A stretch of 64,000 nucleotides of DNA. Source: DATBLE01 sp036555585. Lineage in GTDB: Bacteria; Actinomycetota; Thermoleophilia; Gaiellales; Gaiellaceae. The notes under the pieces were generated by a model. That model saw nothing but the letters and a program-made list of their open reading frames with translations. It was not told the DNA's origin and did not search any database. Shown piece by piece: positions 8,425-15,409 of the stretch. The number at the start of each line of letters is the position of its first letter. The first letter of the stretch is position 1. Where the stretch lies: positions 62,001 to 126,000 of the forward strand of contig DATBLE010000027.1 of the NCBI GenBank assembly GCA_036555585.1. Reading direction: 5' to 3'. The translations under genes and the position numbers were made by a program.

Positions 8425-9383
8425 TCGCTCCCCGGATGGAAGCACGCGACGAGGTGCGAGGGCCGCACTTCCCGGAGCTGCGGGACCTCCGAGCGCGAGC
8501 GGTGGTCGGCGCGCGGGCAGCGCTCTGCGAAGGCGCAGTACGGCAGCGGCTCGGCCAGGCGCGGCACGAGCCCCGGGATCTCCTGCAGCCGGTCGACGCC
8601 GCGCCGCGGGATCGCGCCGAGCAGGCCGATCGTGTACGGGTGCTGCGGATGCTCGTACAGCTCGTGCACCGGCGCCTCCTCGGCCTTGCGTCCCGCGTAC
8701 ATGACGATCACGCGGTCGGCGATGTCGGCGACGACCCCGAGGTTGTGGGTGATCAGCACGATGGCCGTGCCGAGCCGGTCGCGGATGTCCCGCATCAGGT
8801 CGAGGATGCCCGCCTGGATGGTGACGTCGAGCGCCGTCGTCGGCTCGTCGGCGATCAGGATCTTCGGGTCGCAGGCGAGCGCCATCGCGATCATCACGCG
8901 CTGGCGCATCCCGCCGGAGAGCTGGTGCGGGTACTCGTCGACCCGGGAGGCCGGCGCGGGGATCCGCACCAGGTCGAGCAGCTCGACGGCGCGGGCGCGG
9001 GCGGCCCGGCGCGACTCGCCGAGGTGGCGCTGGAGCACCTCGCCGATCTGGCGGCCGACCGTGAACGACGGGTTGAGCGACGTCATCGGCTCCTGGAACA
9101 CGAACGAGATCTCCCGGCCCCGGATTCGCTTCAGCTGCGCATTCGACGCCGCCAGGAGGTCGAGACTGCCGAAGCGCGCGCTGCCGGTGACGACCGCGGT
9201 CGGGGGCAGGAGCCGGAGGAGCGAGAGCATCGTCACCGACTTGCCGCAGCCGGACTCCCCGACGACGCCGAGCACCTCGCGCTCGCCCAGCGTGAACGAG
9301 AGCTCGTCGACCGCCTGGGTGCGGCCTTCGTCCGCCTCGAAGCGCACCGAGAGGTCGCGCACGTCCAGCAGCGTGTCCGCCAT
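8421..9383 (-). CDS. Oligopeptide/dipeptide ABC transporter ATPase (OppD/DppD type)
   Basis: 320 residues. Walker A GESGCGKSVTM, Q-loop FVFQEPMTSLNP, signature LSGGMRQRVMIAMAL, Walker B ILIADEPTTALD and H-loop ITHNLG are all intact. The C-terminal extension carries CAFAERCPRA and CFHP, the cysteine set typical of OppD/DppD. The ATG shares one base with the stop of the upstream permease (TGATG). Confidence 0.93.
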   Translation of the reverse strand: MADTLLDVRDLSVRFEADEGRTQAVDELSFTLGEREVLGVVGESGCGKSVTMLSLLRLLPPTAVVTGSARFGSLDLLAASNAQLKRIRGREISFVFQEPMTSLNPSFTVGRQIGEVLQRHLGESRRAARARAVELLDLVRIPAPASRVDEYPHQLSGGMRQRVMIAMALACDPKILIADEPTTALDVTIQAGILDLMRDIRDRLGTAIVLITHNLGVVADIADRVIVMYAGRKAEEAPVHELYEHPQHPYTIGLLGAIPRRGVDRLQEIPGLVPRLAEPLPYCAFAERCPRADHRSRSEVPQLREVRPSHLVACFHPGSE

Positions 9384-10267
9384 CAGCGGGTCGTGCGCGG
9401 GTCGAGGACGTCGCGCAGTCCGTCCCCGAGCAGGTTGAACGCGAGCGCGCAGATGAAGATCGCGAGCCCGGGGTACACGGCCAGGCGCGGTGCCTCCGAG
9501 AGGTAGCTCTGGGCGTCGGCGAGCATGACGCCCCAGGACGGCGTCGGCGGCTGCACGCCGAGCCCGAGGAACGACAGCACCGCCTCGCCGATGATTGCGG
9601 CGGGAATCGTCACCGTCGCCTGGACGAGCAGGGTCGAGCTCATGTTCGGGACGATGTGGCGGAAGATGATCGTCGCGTCGCCGGCGCCGTTCGCGATCGC
9701 CGCGCGCACGTAGTCCTCCTCGCGCAGGGCGAGGGTCTCGCCACGTGCGACCCGGACGAACCCCGGGGCGGCGCCGACCCCGAGCGCGATCGTGGCGTTG
9801 AGGAGCGAGGGGCCGAGGATGGCGGCCAGCCCGACCGCGAGGATGAGGAACGGGAACGCGAGGACCACGTCGGTCACGCGCGAGATCACCGGGTCGATCC
9901 AGCCGCGGTAGTACCCGGCGACCAGCCCGATCGGGACGCCGATCGCCATCGCCAGGCAGGTTGCGAGCACGCCTGCCTGGATGGAGGCACGGGCGCCCCA
10001 GATCAGCCGCGAGAGGATGTCGCGGCCGAGCTCGTCCGTCCCGAGCAGGTGGTCCCAGGACGGCTTCGCGAGCAGCGAGTCGAAGTCCGTGGCCGACGGC
10101 GAGTACGGCGCGATCACCGGTGCGAGGATCGCGGCGAGGATGAAGGTCGCCGCGACGGCGAAGCCGAGGATCGCGCCCGGCCGCCGGGCCAGGCGCCGGC
10201 GGATGACCCGGCGCCTGCGGGCGCGCGGGGAGACGAGGTCGACGGAGGCGTCTTCGACGACCGTCAC
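9383..10267 (-). CDS. Dipeptide ABC transporter permease (DppC type)
   Basis: 294 residues. A basic N-terminal segment precedes the first membrane helix, followed by the DppC extracytoplasmic loop (LLGTDELGRDILSRLIWGAR) and about five further helices. The EAA-type coupling loop is around AIANGAGDATIIFRHIVPN. GTG start overlaps the DppB stop by 4 bp. Confidence 0.93.
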   Translation of the reverse strand: MTVVEDASVDLVSPRARRRRVIRRRLARRPGAILGFAVAATFILAAILAPVIAPYSPSATDFDSLLAKPSWDHLLGTDELGRDILSRLIWGARASIQAGVLATCLAMAIGVPIGLVAGYYRGWIDPVISRVTDVVLAFPFLILAVGLAAILGPSLLNATIALGVGAAPGFVRVARGETLALREEDYVRAAIANGAGDATIIFRHIVPNMSSTLLVQATVTIPAAIIGEAVLSFLGLGVQPPTPSWGVMLADAQSYLSEAPRLAVYPGLAIFICALAFNLLGDGLRDVLDPRTTR

Positions 10268-11217
10268 GACGGCCTCGCGACGATCCGGATCCGGGGATTG
10301 AGCAGGGAGTAGACGACGTCGACCACCAGGTTGACGACCACGTACCCGATCGCGACCACCAGCACGACCCCCTGGATGAGCGCGTAGTCGCGCTGCTGCA
10401 CGGCGTCGATGGTCAGCCGTCCGAAGCCGGCGATGCCGAAGATCTGCTCGGTGATCACCGCGCCCGAGATCAGGGCGCCGAGCTGGAGCCCGATGATCGT
10501 CGTCACCGTGATCAGGCTGTTCCGCAGCGCGTGCTTGCCGACGACCGAGCGCTCGGAGAGACCCTTCGCCCGCGCGGTGCGGACGTAGTCGGCGCCCAGC
10601 GAGTCGAGCATCGACGAGCGCATCTGCCGCATCACCACCGCGGCCAGCCCCGCGCCGAGCACGATCGCGGGCATCACCATGTGCTCGAGGTTCCCGACCG
10701 GGTCCTGCCCGAACGGGACGTAGCCGCCCGCGGGCAGCCAGTGCAGGTCGACCGCGAACAGGACGATCATCAGCAGTCCGAGCCAGAAGTGCGGCACGGA
10801 GAGCCCGGCCAGCGCGACGGTGGTCGCGGCGTAGTCCTCCGCCTTGCCCCGCCGCACCGCGGCGATCACGCCGGCGACGATGCCCAGCACCGAGCCGAAC
10901 ACGATCGCGAGCCCCGCGAGCTCGAGCGTGATCGGCAGCTTCGTGACGATCGTGTGGGAGACCGAGAGCTTGCGCTGGTCGGTGCCGAAGTCGCCCTGCA
11001 GGACGTGCCCGAGCCAGTGGACGTACTGGAGCGGGAGCGGCTGGTCGAGGCCGTAGTCGTGGCGGATCTGGGCGAGCACGGCCGGGTCGCGCTGCTCGCC
11101 GCCGAGCGCGAGCGCGGGGTCGCCCGGCAGCGCCCGCACGCCGAGGAAGACGAGCATGCTCGCCAGCAGCAGGACGATGAGGGCGGCTCCGACCTTGCGC
11201 AGGAGGAAGCCGCCCAT
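10264..11217 (-). CDS. Dipeptide ABC transporter permease (DppB type)
   Basis: 317 residues with about six membrane helices. The N-terminal region MGGFLLRKVGAALIVLLLAS and the motif RALPGDPALAL are typical of DppB/OppB, and the coupling loop is ADYVRTARAKGLSERSVVGKHALRN split across two segments. It begins 22 bp after the binding-protein gene, the only non-overlapping junction in the operon, a common place for uneven expression of the binding protein. Confidence 0.93.
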   Translation of the reverse strand: MGGFLLRKVGAALIVLLLASMLVFLGVRALPGDPALALGGEQRDPAVLAQIRHDYGLDQPLPLQYVHWLGHVLQGDFGTDQRKLSVSHTIVTKLPITLELAGLAIVFGSVLGIVAGVIAAVRRGKAEDYAATTVALAGLSVPHFWLGLLMIVLFAVDLHWLPAGGYVPFGQDPVGNLEHMVMPAIVLGAGLAAVVMRQMRSSMLDSLGADYVRTARAKGLSERSVVGKHALRNSLITVTTIIGLQLGALISGAVITEQIFGIAGFGRLTIDAVQQRDYALIQGVVLVVAIGYVVVNLVVDVVYSLLNPRIRIVARPS

Positions 11218-11239
11218 GATCGTCAGTTTCGCCGATCGG

Positions 11240-12832
11240 CTACTTGAAGCCGGCGTTGTAGGCGCGGATCAATCCGTCGCCGTAGACCTTCACGCCGTCG
11301 ACCTTGTTGGAGACGCCGTAGTAGTTGACCGGGTGGTAGAGGTAGATCAGCGGCCGCTGCCGGTGGATGATCTTCATCGCCGCGGCGTAGAGCGTCGTCC
11401 GCGACTTGTCGGTCACCGACCGCCTGGCGTTGTTGAGGATGTAGTCCAGCTGCTGGTTCGAGTAGCCCGAGTCGTTCAGCGTTCCCGGCGTGGAGACGAA
11501 GCCGAAGATGTTCCCGTCGGGGTCGACCCGGCCGGACCAGCCGACCGCGAAGGCGTCGAAGTTGCCCGCATCCGCACGGTTCAGGGACGTGACGAACTCG
11601 GTGGGCGCCAGCGAGACGTCGATCCCGGCCTCCTTCTCCATGGCCTGGATCACCTGGCCGAGCCGTGCGGCGACGGTGTCGGTGGCGATCGTCAGCGTCA
11701 CCTTGGGATTGGCGATCCCCGACGCCTTGACGAGCTGCTGCGCGGTCGCCACCTGCGCGTGCAGGTTGCACTGGAGGCCCTTCGTGGTCGAGTACCAGGG
11801 GCTGACCGGCGAGATCGGGTAGCAGTCGGGCAGGTTCAGCCCGCCGAACACGACCTTGTTGATCGTCGTGCGGTCGAGGGCGAGGTCGAACGCGGTGCGC
11901 AGGTACTGCGACTTGGCCAGGGGCGAGCCGACGTTCGAGTACGGCTTGAGCAGGCCGTTCTTGTTCCCGATGTTGATCGTGATCCCCTGGTAGCCGATCG
12001 TCGGCGTCTTGATCACGGTGATCGTGCTCTTCGCCTTCTGGAGCGTCGGCACGTCGGTCGACTGCACGCGGTCCTGCACCTGGATGTCGCCTGCGCGCAG
12101 GTTCTGGGTGCGTGCGCTCTGATCGACGATGATCTTGAACACGATCGAGTTGAGGTGCACGTTCGCCTTGCCGTAGTAGAAGTTCGACTTGGTCAGCGTG
12201 ATGTGGTCGCCCGCCACGCGGTCCTTGAAGCTGAACGGGCCGACGCAGACCGGGTTCGAGGCGAACTTGTCCCCGAGCGCGGCCAGCTGCTTCGGCGACA
12301 TGATCATCCCCGCGCGGTCCGCGAGCTGCGCCGTCAGCGGCGAGTACGGCGTCTTCAGATGCAGGATCACGGTGTTCGCGCCGCTCGTGTCGACGGATGC
12401 GATCGGGGAGATCTCGCTCGCCCTGGTCGAGCCCTTGAGGGTCAGGTGCCTCTCGAGCGACGTCTTCACGGCCGCGGCGTTGAACGCCGTGCCGTCGTTG
12501 AACTTGATCCCGGTGCGGAGCTTGATCGTGTAGGTGAGCTTGTCCTTCGACACCGTCGGCAGCGCCGCGGCGAGCTGCGGGACGACGTGGAGCTTGGCGT
12601 CGAGGTCGTACAGCTTCTCGCACATGTGGAGGAAGACCATGCGGCCGACGAACGTGCGCGCCAGCGTCGGGTCGAGCGCGTCCGGCTCCTCGGCCAGCCC
12701 GATCACGAGCGTGCCTCCGTTCTTGATCTGTCCTGACTTGGCGCCGGCGCCTGCACCGATCGCGACGACGAGCGCCACCGCCGCGACGACGCCTGCCGCG
12801 GCGGTCGCACGAAGTGCGCGAGTCCTGCTCAT
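11240..12832 (-). CDS. Extracellular solute-binding protein, family 5 (peptide-type)
   Basis: 530 residues, a full-length SBP_bac_5 protein that captures peptides or related compounds for the importer. A Sec signal peptide with Arg-rich start and an Ala/Val core ends at an AGA-like cleavage site near residue 31. No lipobox Cys follows, unusual for a Gram-positive binding protein. The family core motif appears as LTYTIKLRTGIKFNDGTAFNA. The ATG at 12832 overlaps the stop of an 8-codon upstream reading frame (12829-12855) by ATGA, so translation may be coupled to that leader. Confidence 0.92.
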   Translation of the reverse strand: MSRTRALRATAAAGVVAAVALVVAIGAGAGAKSGQIKNGGTLVIGLAEEPDALDPTLARTFVGRMVFLHMCEKLYDLDAKLHVVPQLAAALPTVSKDKLTYTIKLRTGIKFNDGTAFNAAAVKTSLERHLTLKGSTRASEISPIASVDTSGANTVILHLKTPYSPLTAQLADRAGMIMSPKQLAALGDKFASNPVCVGPFSFKDRVAGDHITLTKSNFYYGKANVHLNSIVFKIIVDQSARTQNLRAGDIQVQDRVQSTDVPTLQKAKSTITVIKTPTIGYQGITINIGNKNGLLKPYSNVGSPLAKSQYLRTAFDLALDRTTINKVVFGGLNLPDCYPISPVSPWYSTTKGLQCNLHAQVATAQQLVKASGIANPKVTLTIATDTVAARLGQVIQAMEKEAGIDVSLAPTEFVTSLNRADAGNFDAFAVGWSGRVDPDGNIFGFVSTPGTLNDSGYSNQQLDYILNNARRSVTDKSRTTLYAAAMKIIHRQRPLIYLYHPVNYYGVSNKVDGVKVYGDGLIRAYNAGFK

Positions 12833-12855
12833 ACCGTGCCCCCTGTCCTAGACAT
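12829..12855 (-). CDS. Possible 8-residue leader peptide before the binding protein
   Basis: The frame reads M-S-R-T-G-G-T-V-stop. It has a better ribosome site than the gene behind it: AGGGAGG lies 8 nt before its ATG. Its TGA is fused to the ATG of the binding protein as ATGA, the same junction used between real operon genes here. Its first four residues equal those of the binding protein (MSRT). Whether it is translated is unknown; it may simply deliver ribosomes to the binding-protein start. Confidence 0.35.
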   Translation of the reverse strand: MSRTGGTV

Positions 12856-12895
12856 GCCCGCTACCTCCCTATACATGGGAAAGCCGAACCTTAGA

Positions 12896-12926
12896 TTGGA
12901 TCCACGATCGAGTCAACTGGATCCAA
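12896..12926. promoter_or_regulatory. Twin GntR operator TGGATCCA x 2
   Basis: Two perfect 8-bp palindromes TGGATCCA at 12897-12904 and 12918-12925, centres 21 bp apart (two helical turns), in the 118-bp gap between the binding-protein gene and the divergent GntR gene. The second box sits between the likely -35 region and the -10 box of gntR. FadR/VanR-type GntR proteins bind such palindromes as dimers, so both directions are probably controlled. Confidence 0.65.
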
Positions 12927-12934
12927 AAGCGTGG

Positions 12935-12940
12935 TATGGT
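12935..12940 (+). promoter_or_regulatory. -10 box of the GntR gene
   Basis: TATGGT, 10 nt before the ATG at 12951 and 9 bp after the second TGGATCCA box. Confidence 0.45.
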
Positions 12941-12950
12941 CGGTCGCCGC

Positions 12951-13664
12951 ATGACGCAGAGCGACGCTGCACTCGTCGACGAGCTCGCGGCAGAGATCCA
13001 GTCGCGGGTCCTGAGCGGCGCCATTCCGACCGGCGCGCGGCTGCGCCAGGAATCGCTGGCCGCCGAGTTCGGCGTCAGCCGTACGCCCGTGCGCGAGGCG
13101 CTGCGCAAGCTCCAGGCGAACGGGCTCGTCGAGGTGCTTCCGCGCCGTGGTGCGCTCGTTCGCGGGCCGAGCGCCCGCGACGTGCGCGACGCCTACGAGG
13201 TGCGGGCCGAGCTCGAGGGCCTGGCCGCGAGCCTGGCGGCGACCTGCATCCGCGACGACGAGCTGCGGCGGCTGCGTACCGCGCAGGAGCTCTTCCGCCG
13301 GTCGGTGGCCTCGCTGCTCGCGTGGCGCCGTCGCGGCGGCGCCAAGCGGCAGTCGCTGCGCGACGCGGCCGACGCCCACGCCGAGTGGATCGAGGCGAAC
13401 GACCTCTTCCACAGCGTCATCCAGGACGCGTCGGGCAACAGCCGCCTCCAGGCGACGATCGCCCACCTCCATCGGAGCTTCCCACGCGACCTGACCTGGA
13501 TCGTCCTCGGCCAGAATGCGCGGCTGCTCGAGGCCAACGTCGCCCAGCACGAGGCGATCCTCGAGGCGATCGAGCGTCACGATCCCAAGTTGGCCCGGCA
13601 GCGGATGATCGAGCACGTGACGCGGGCGGGCGAGCTGGTCACGCGCCGCTTCGCAGAGCGCTAG
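12951..13664 (+). CDS. GntR-family regulator (FadR/FCD subfamily)
   Basis: 237 residues. The N-terminal winged helix (residues 5-70) shows the GntR signature GARLRQESLAAEFGVSRTPV followed by REALRKLQANGLVEVLPRRG. The all-helical C-terminal FCD domain (about 80-235) carries the metal/ligand pattern with Asp in NDLFHSVIQD and His in HEAILEAIERHDP. It is divergent from the peptide-importer/ggt operon and likely represses it until a small acid or metabolite is bound. ATG 12951 fits the -10 box; ATG 12936 is in frame but overlaps that box. Its TAG is shared with the convergent nadE stop (CTAG). Confidence 0.9.
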   Translation: MTQSDAALVDELAAEIQSRVLSGAIPTGARLRQESLAAEFGVSRTPVREALRKLQANGLVEVLPRRGALVRGPSARDVRDAYEVRAELEGLAASLAATCIRDDELRRLRTAQELFRRSVASLLAWRRRGGAKRQSLRDAADAHAEWIEANDLFHSVIQDASGNSRLQATIAHLHRSFPRDLTWIVLGQNARLLEANVAQHEAILEAIERHDPKLARQRMIEHVTRAGELVTRRFAER

Positions 13665-15379
13665 CCGCGCCAGCGGTTCGTGATCGGCGTCCGCCGGTCG
13701 CGGCCGAAGGCCTTGGGGCGGAGCTTGACGCCCGGCGGCGTCTGGCGACGCTTGTACTCGGCCCGGTCGATCATCGCCAGCGCGCGGTCGACGACCGCGG
13801 CGTCGAAGCCGTCGGCGATCAGTTCCTCGCGCGAGCGGTCGAGCTCGACGTAGGCCTCGAGCACGCGGTCGAGCTCCGCGTACGGCGGCAGCGAGTCCTC
13901 GTCCAGCTGGCCGTCGCGGAGCTCCGCGCTCGGCGCTCGCTCGACGATCGTCCGTGGGATCAGCTCGCGGCCGGCACGCTCGTTCAGGTGCCGCGCGAGC
14001 CGGAAGACATCCGTCTTGAAGACGTCCTTGAGCAGGGCGAAGCCGCCGGCCATGTCCCCGTAGAGCGTGGCATAGCCGACCGAGAGCTCCGACTTGTTTC
14101 CGGTCGCGACCACGAGCCAGCCGAACTTGTTCGAGAGGGCCATCAGGAGGACGCCGCGCACGCGCGCCTGCAGGTTCTCCTCGGTCAGGTCGCGCTCGAG
14201 CCCGCCGAAGCTCGGCGCGAGCGCGTCCTCGAAGTCCGCGACCGCCGCGTCGATCGGCACCTCCCGGAAGTCGATCCCGAGGCTCTCGGCAAGCCGTCTC
14301 GCGTCGCCGCGGGTCCCTTCCGAGGAGAACCGCGAGGGCATCGAGACGCCGTGCACCCGGTCGGCGCCGAGGGCCTCGACCGCGAGCGCCGCCGTCAGCG
14401 CCGAGTCGATCCCGCCGGAGATGCCGATCAGCACCTCCCGGAACCCGTTCTTCTCGACGTAGTCGCGCAGCCCGAGCTCGAGCGCGAGCCGCATCTGCTC
14501 GAGGTCGTCCACGAGCGGCGCGACGAGCGGGTCTGACCCCGGCGGGGTCTGACCCCGCCGTTCGCCGAGCGCGACGATCTCGACCTGCGGCGGTGCTTCC
14601 TGCTCACGCGCCAGCGCCCGCCGCCTCGTCTCGCTCAGCCGCCGGCCGATCGCCTCCGTCGGGTCGACGTCGACGACGAGCAGTGCCTCCTCGAACCCGG
14701 GCGCCCGCGCGAGCACCTCGCCCTCGTCGTCGAGCACGACCGAGTGGCCGTCGAAGATCAGCTCATCCTGGCCGCCGACGGCGTTGACGAACGCGACGAA
14801 GCTGGACGTGTCTCTGGCCCGCTGCTGGAACATCTCCTCGCGGTCGCGGTGCTTGTCGACGTGGAAGGGCGACGCGGACACGTTGACGAGCAGCTGCGCG
14901 CCGGCGAGCGCGAGCTCGGTCGCCGGCGGCCCCGGCTGCCACATGTCCTCGCAGATCGTCACGCCGGCGAGCGCCTCGCCCAGCCGGAGCAGCACGAGCT
15001 CGCGGCCCGAGGCGAAGTACCGCTCCTCGTCGAAGACGCCGTAGTTGGGCAGGAAGCGCTTGCGGTACGTCGCCCGGACGGACCCGTCCGCGCACACGGC
15101 GCACGCGTTGTAGAGGTCGCCGTCGAAGAGGGGGAAGCCGACGAGGGCTGCGATCCCGGTGGCGGCCGCGGCGATCTCCTCCAGCGAGCGCCGGGCCGCC
15201 CGCACGAACGCCGGCCGCAGGAGCAGGTCCTCGGGTGGATAGCCCGTGACCGCCAGCTCGGGGAAGAGGACGAGGTCGGCACCGGCGCCGCGCGCCTCCT
15301 CGAGCCGGGCGAGGATCAGGGATCGGTTCCCGTCCAGGTCGCCGACAACCGTGTTGATCTGTGCGAGCGCGAGCCTCAT
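13661..15379 (-). CDS. nadE: Glutamine-dependent NAD+ synthetase
   Basis: 572 residues. The N-terminal nitrilase-fold glutaminase (about 1-255) has Glu41 (FPELAVTGYP), Lys107 (TYRKRFLPNYG) and Cys143 (VTICEDMW). The C-terminal synthetase domain (about 295-572) has the ATP P-loop SGGIDSALTAAL and the NKSELSVGYATLYGDM region. It amidates deamido-NAD with glutamine-derived ammonia. The linker at about 275-284 (ERRGQTPPGSDP) is encoded by a copy of the GGGTC palindromic repeat. The ATG at 15379 lies behind a hairpin with AAAGG in its loop. It is convergent with the GntR gene. Confidence 0.95.
   Translation of the reverse strand: MRLALAQINTVVGDLDGNRSLILARLEEARGAGADLVLFPELAVTGYPPEDLLLRPAFVRAARRSLEEIAAAATGIAALVGFPLFDGDLYNACAVCADGSVRATYRKRFLPNYGVFDEERYFASGRELVLLRLGEALAGVTICEDMWQPGPPATELALAGAQLLVNVSASPFHVDKHRDREEMFQQRARDTSSFVAFVNAVGGQDELIFDGHSVVLDDEGEVLARAPGFEEALLVVDVDPTEAIGRRLSETRRRALAREQEAPPQVEIVALGERRGQTPPGSDPLVAPLVDDLEQMRLALELGLRDYVEKNGFREVLIGISGGIDSALTAALAVEALGADRVHGVSMPSRFSSEGTRGDARRLAESLGIDFREVPIDAAVADFEDALAPSFGGLERDLTEENLQARVRGVLLMALSNKFGWLVVATGNKSELSVGYATLYGDMAGGFALLKDVFKTDVFRLARHLNERAGRELIPRTIVERAPSAELRDGQLDEDSLPPYAELDRVLEAYVELDRSREELIADGFDAAVVDRALAMIDRAEYKRRQTPPGVKLRPKAFGRDRRTPITNRWRG
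14529..14556. repeat. GGGTC-type palindromic repeat, copy 1 (inside nadE)
   Basis: Two copies of GGGTCTGACCCC (14529-14540 and 14545-14556), 16 bp apart start to start, forming a hairpin of GGGTC/GACCC and GACCCC/GGGGTC with a T-T mismatch and a GGC loop. It lies in frame in the linker of nadE. Same architecture as the repeats at 23955, 29036 and 40128. Confidence 0.85.
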
Positions 15380-15380
15380 C

Positions 15381-15407
15381 TGGTTTTCGCCTTTCAGTCG
15401 AAAACCA
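15381..15407 (-). promoter_or_regulatory. Inverted repeat in the nadE leader
   Basis: Perfect 9-bp arms TGGTTTTCG (15381-15389) and CGAAAACCA (15399-15407) with a 9-nt spacer. The spacer on the coding strand contains AAAGG, a likely ribosome site, so a hairpin would put the site in the loop; alternatively this is an operator just downstream of the extended -10 TGATATGGT (15404-15412). It starts 1 nt before the nadE ATG. Confidence 0.55.
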
Positions 15408-15409
15408 TA

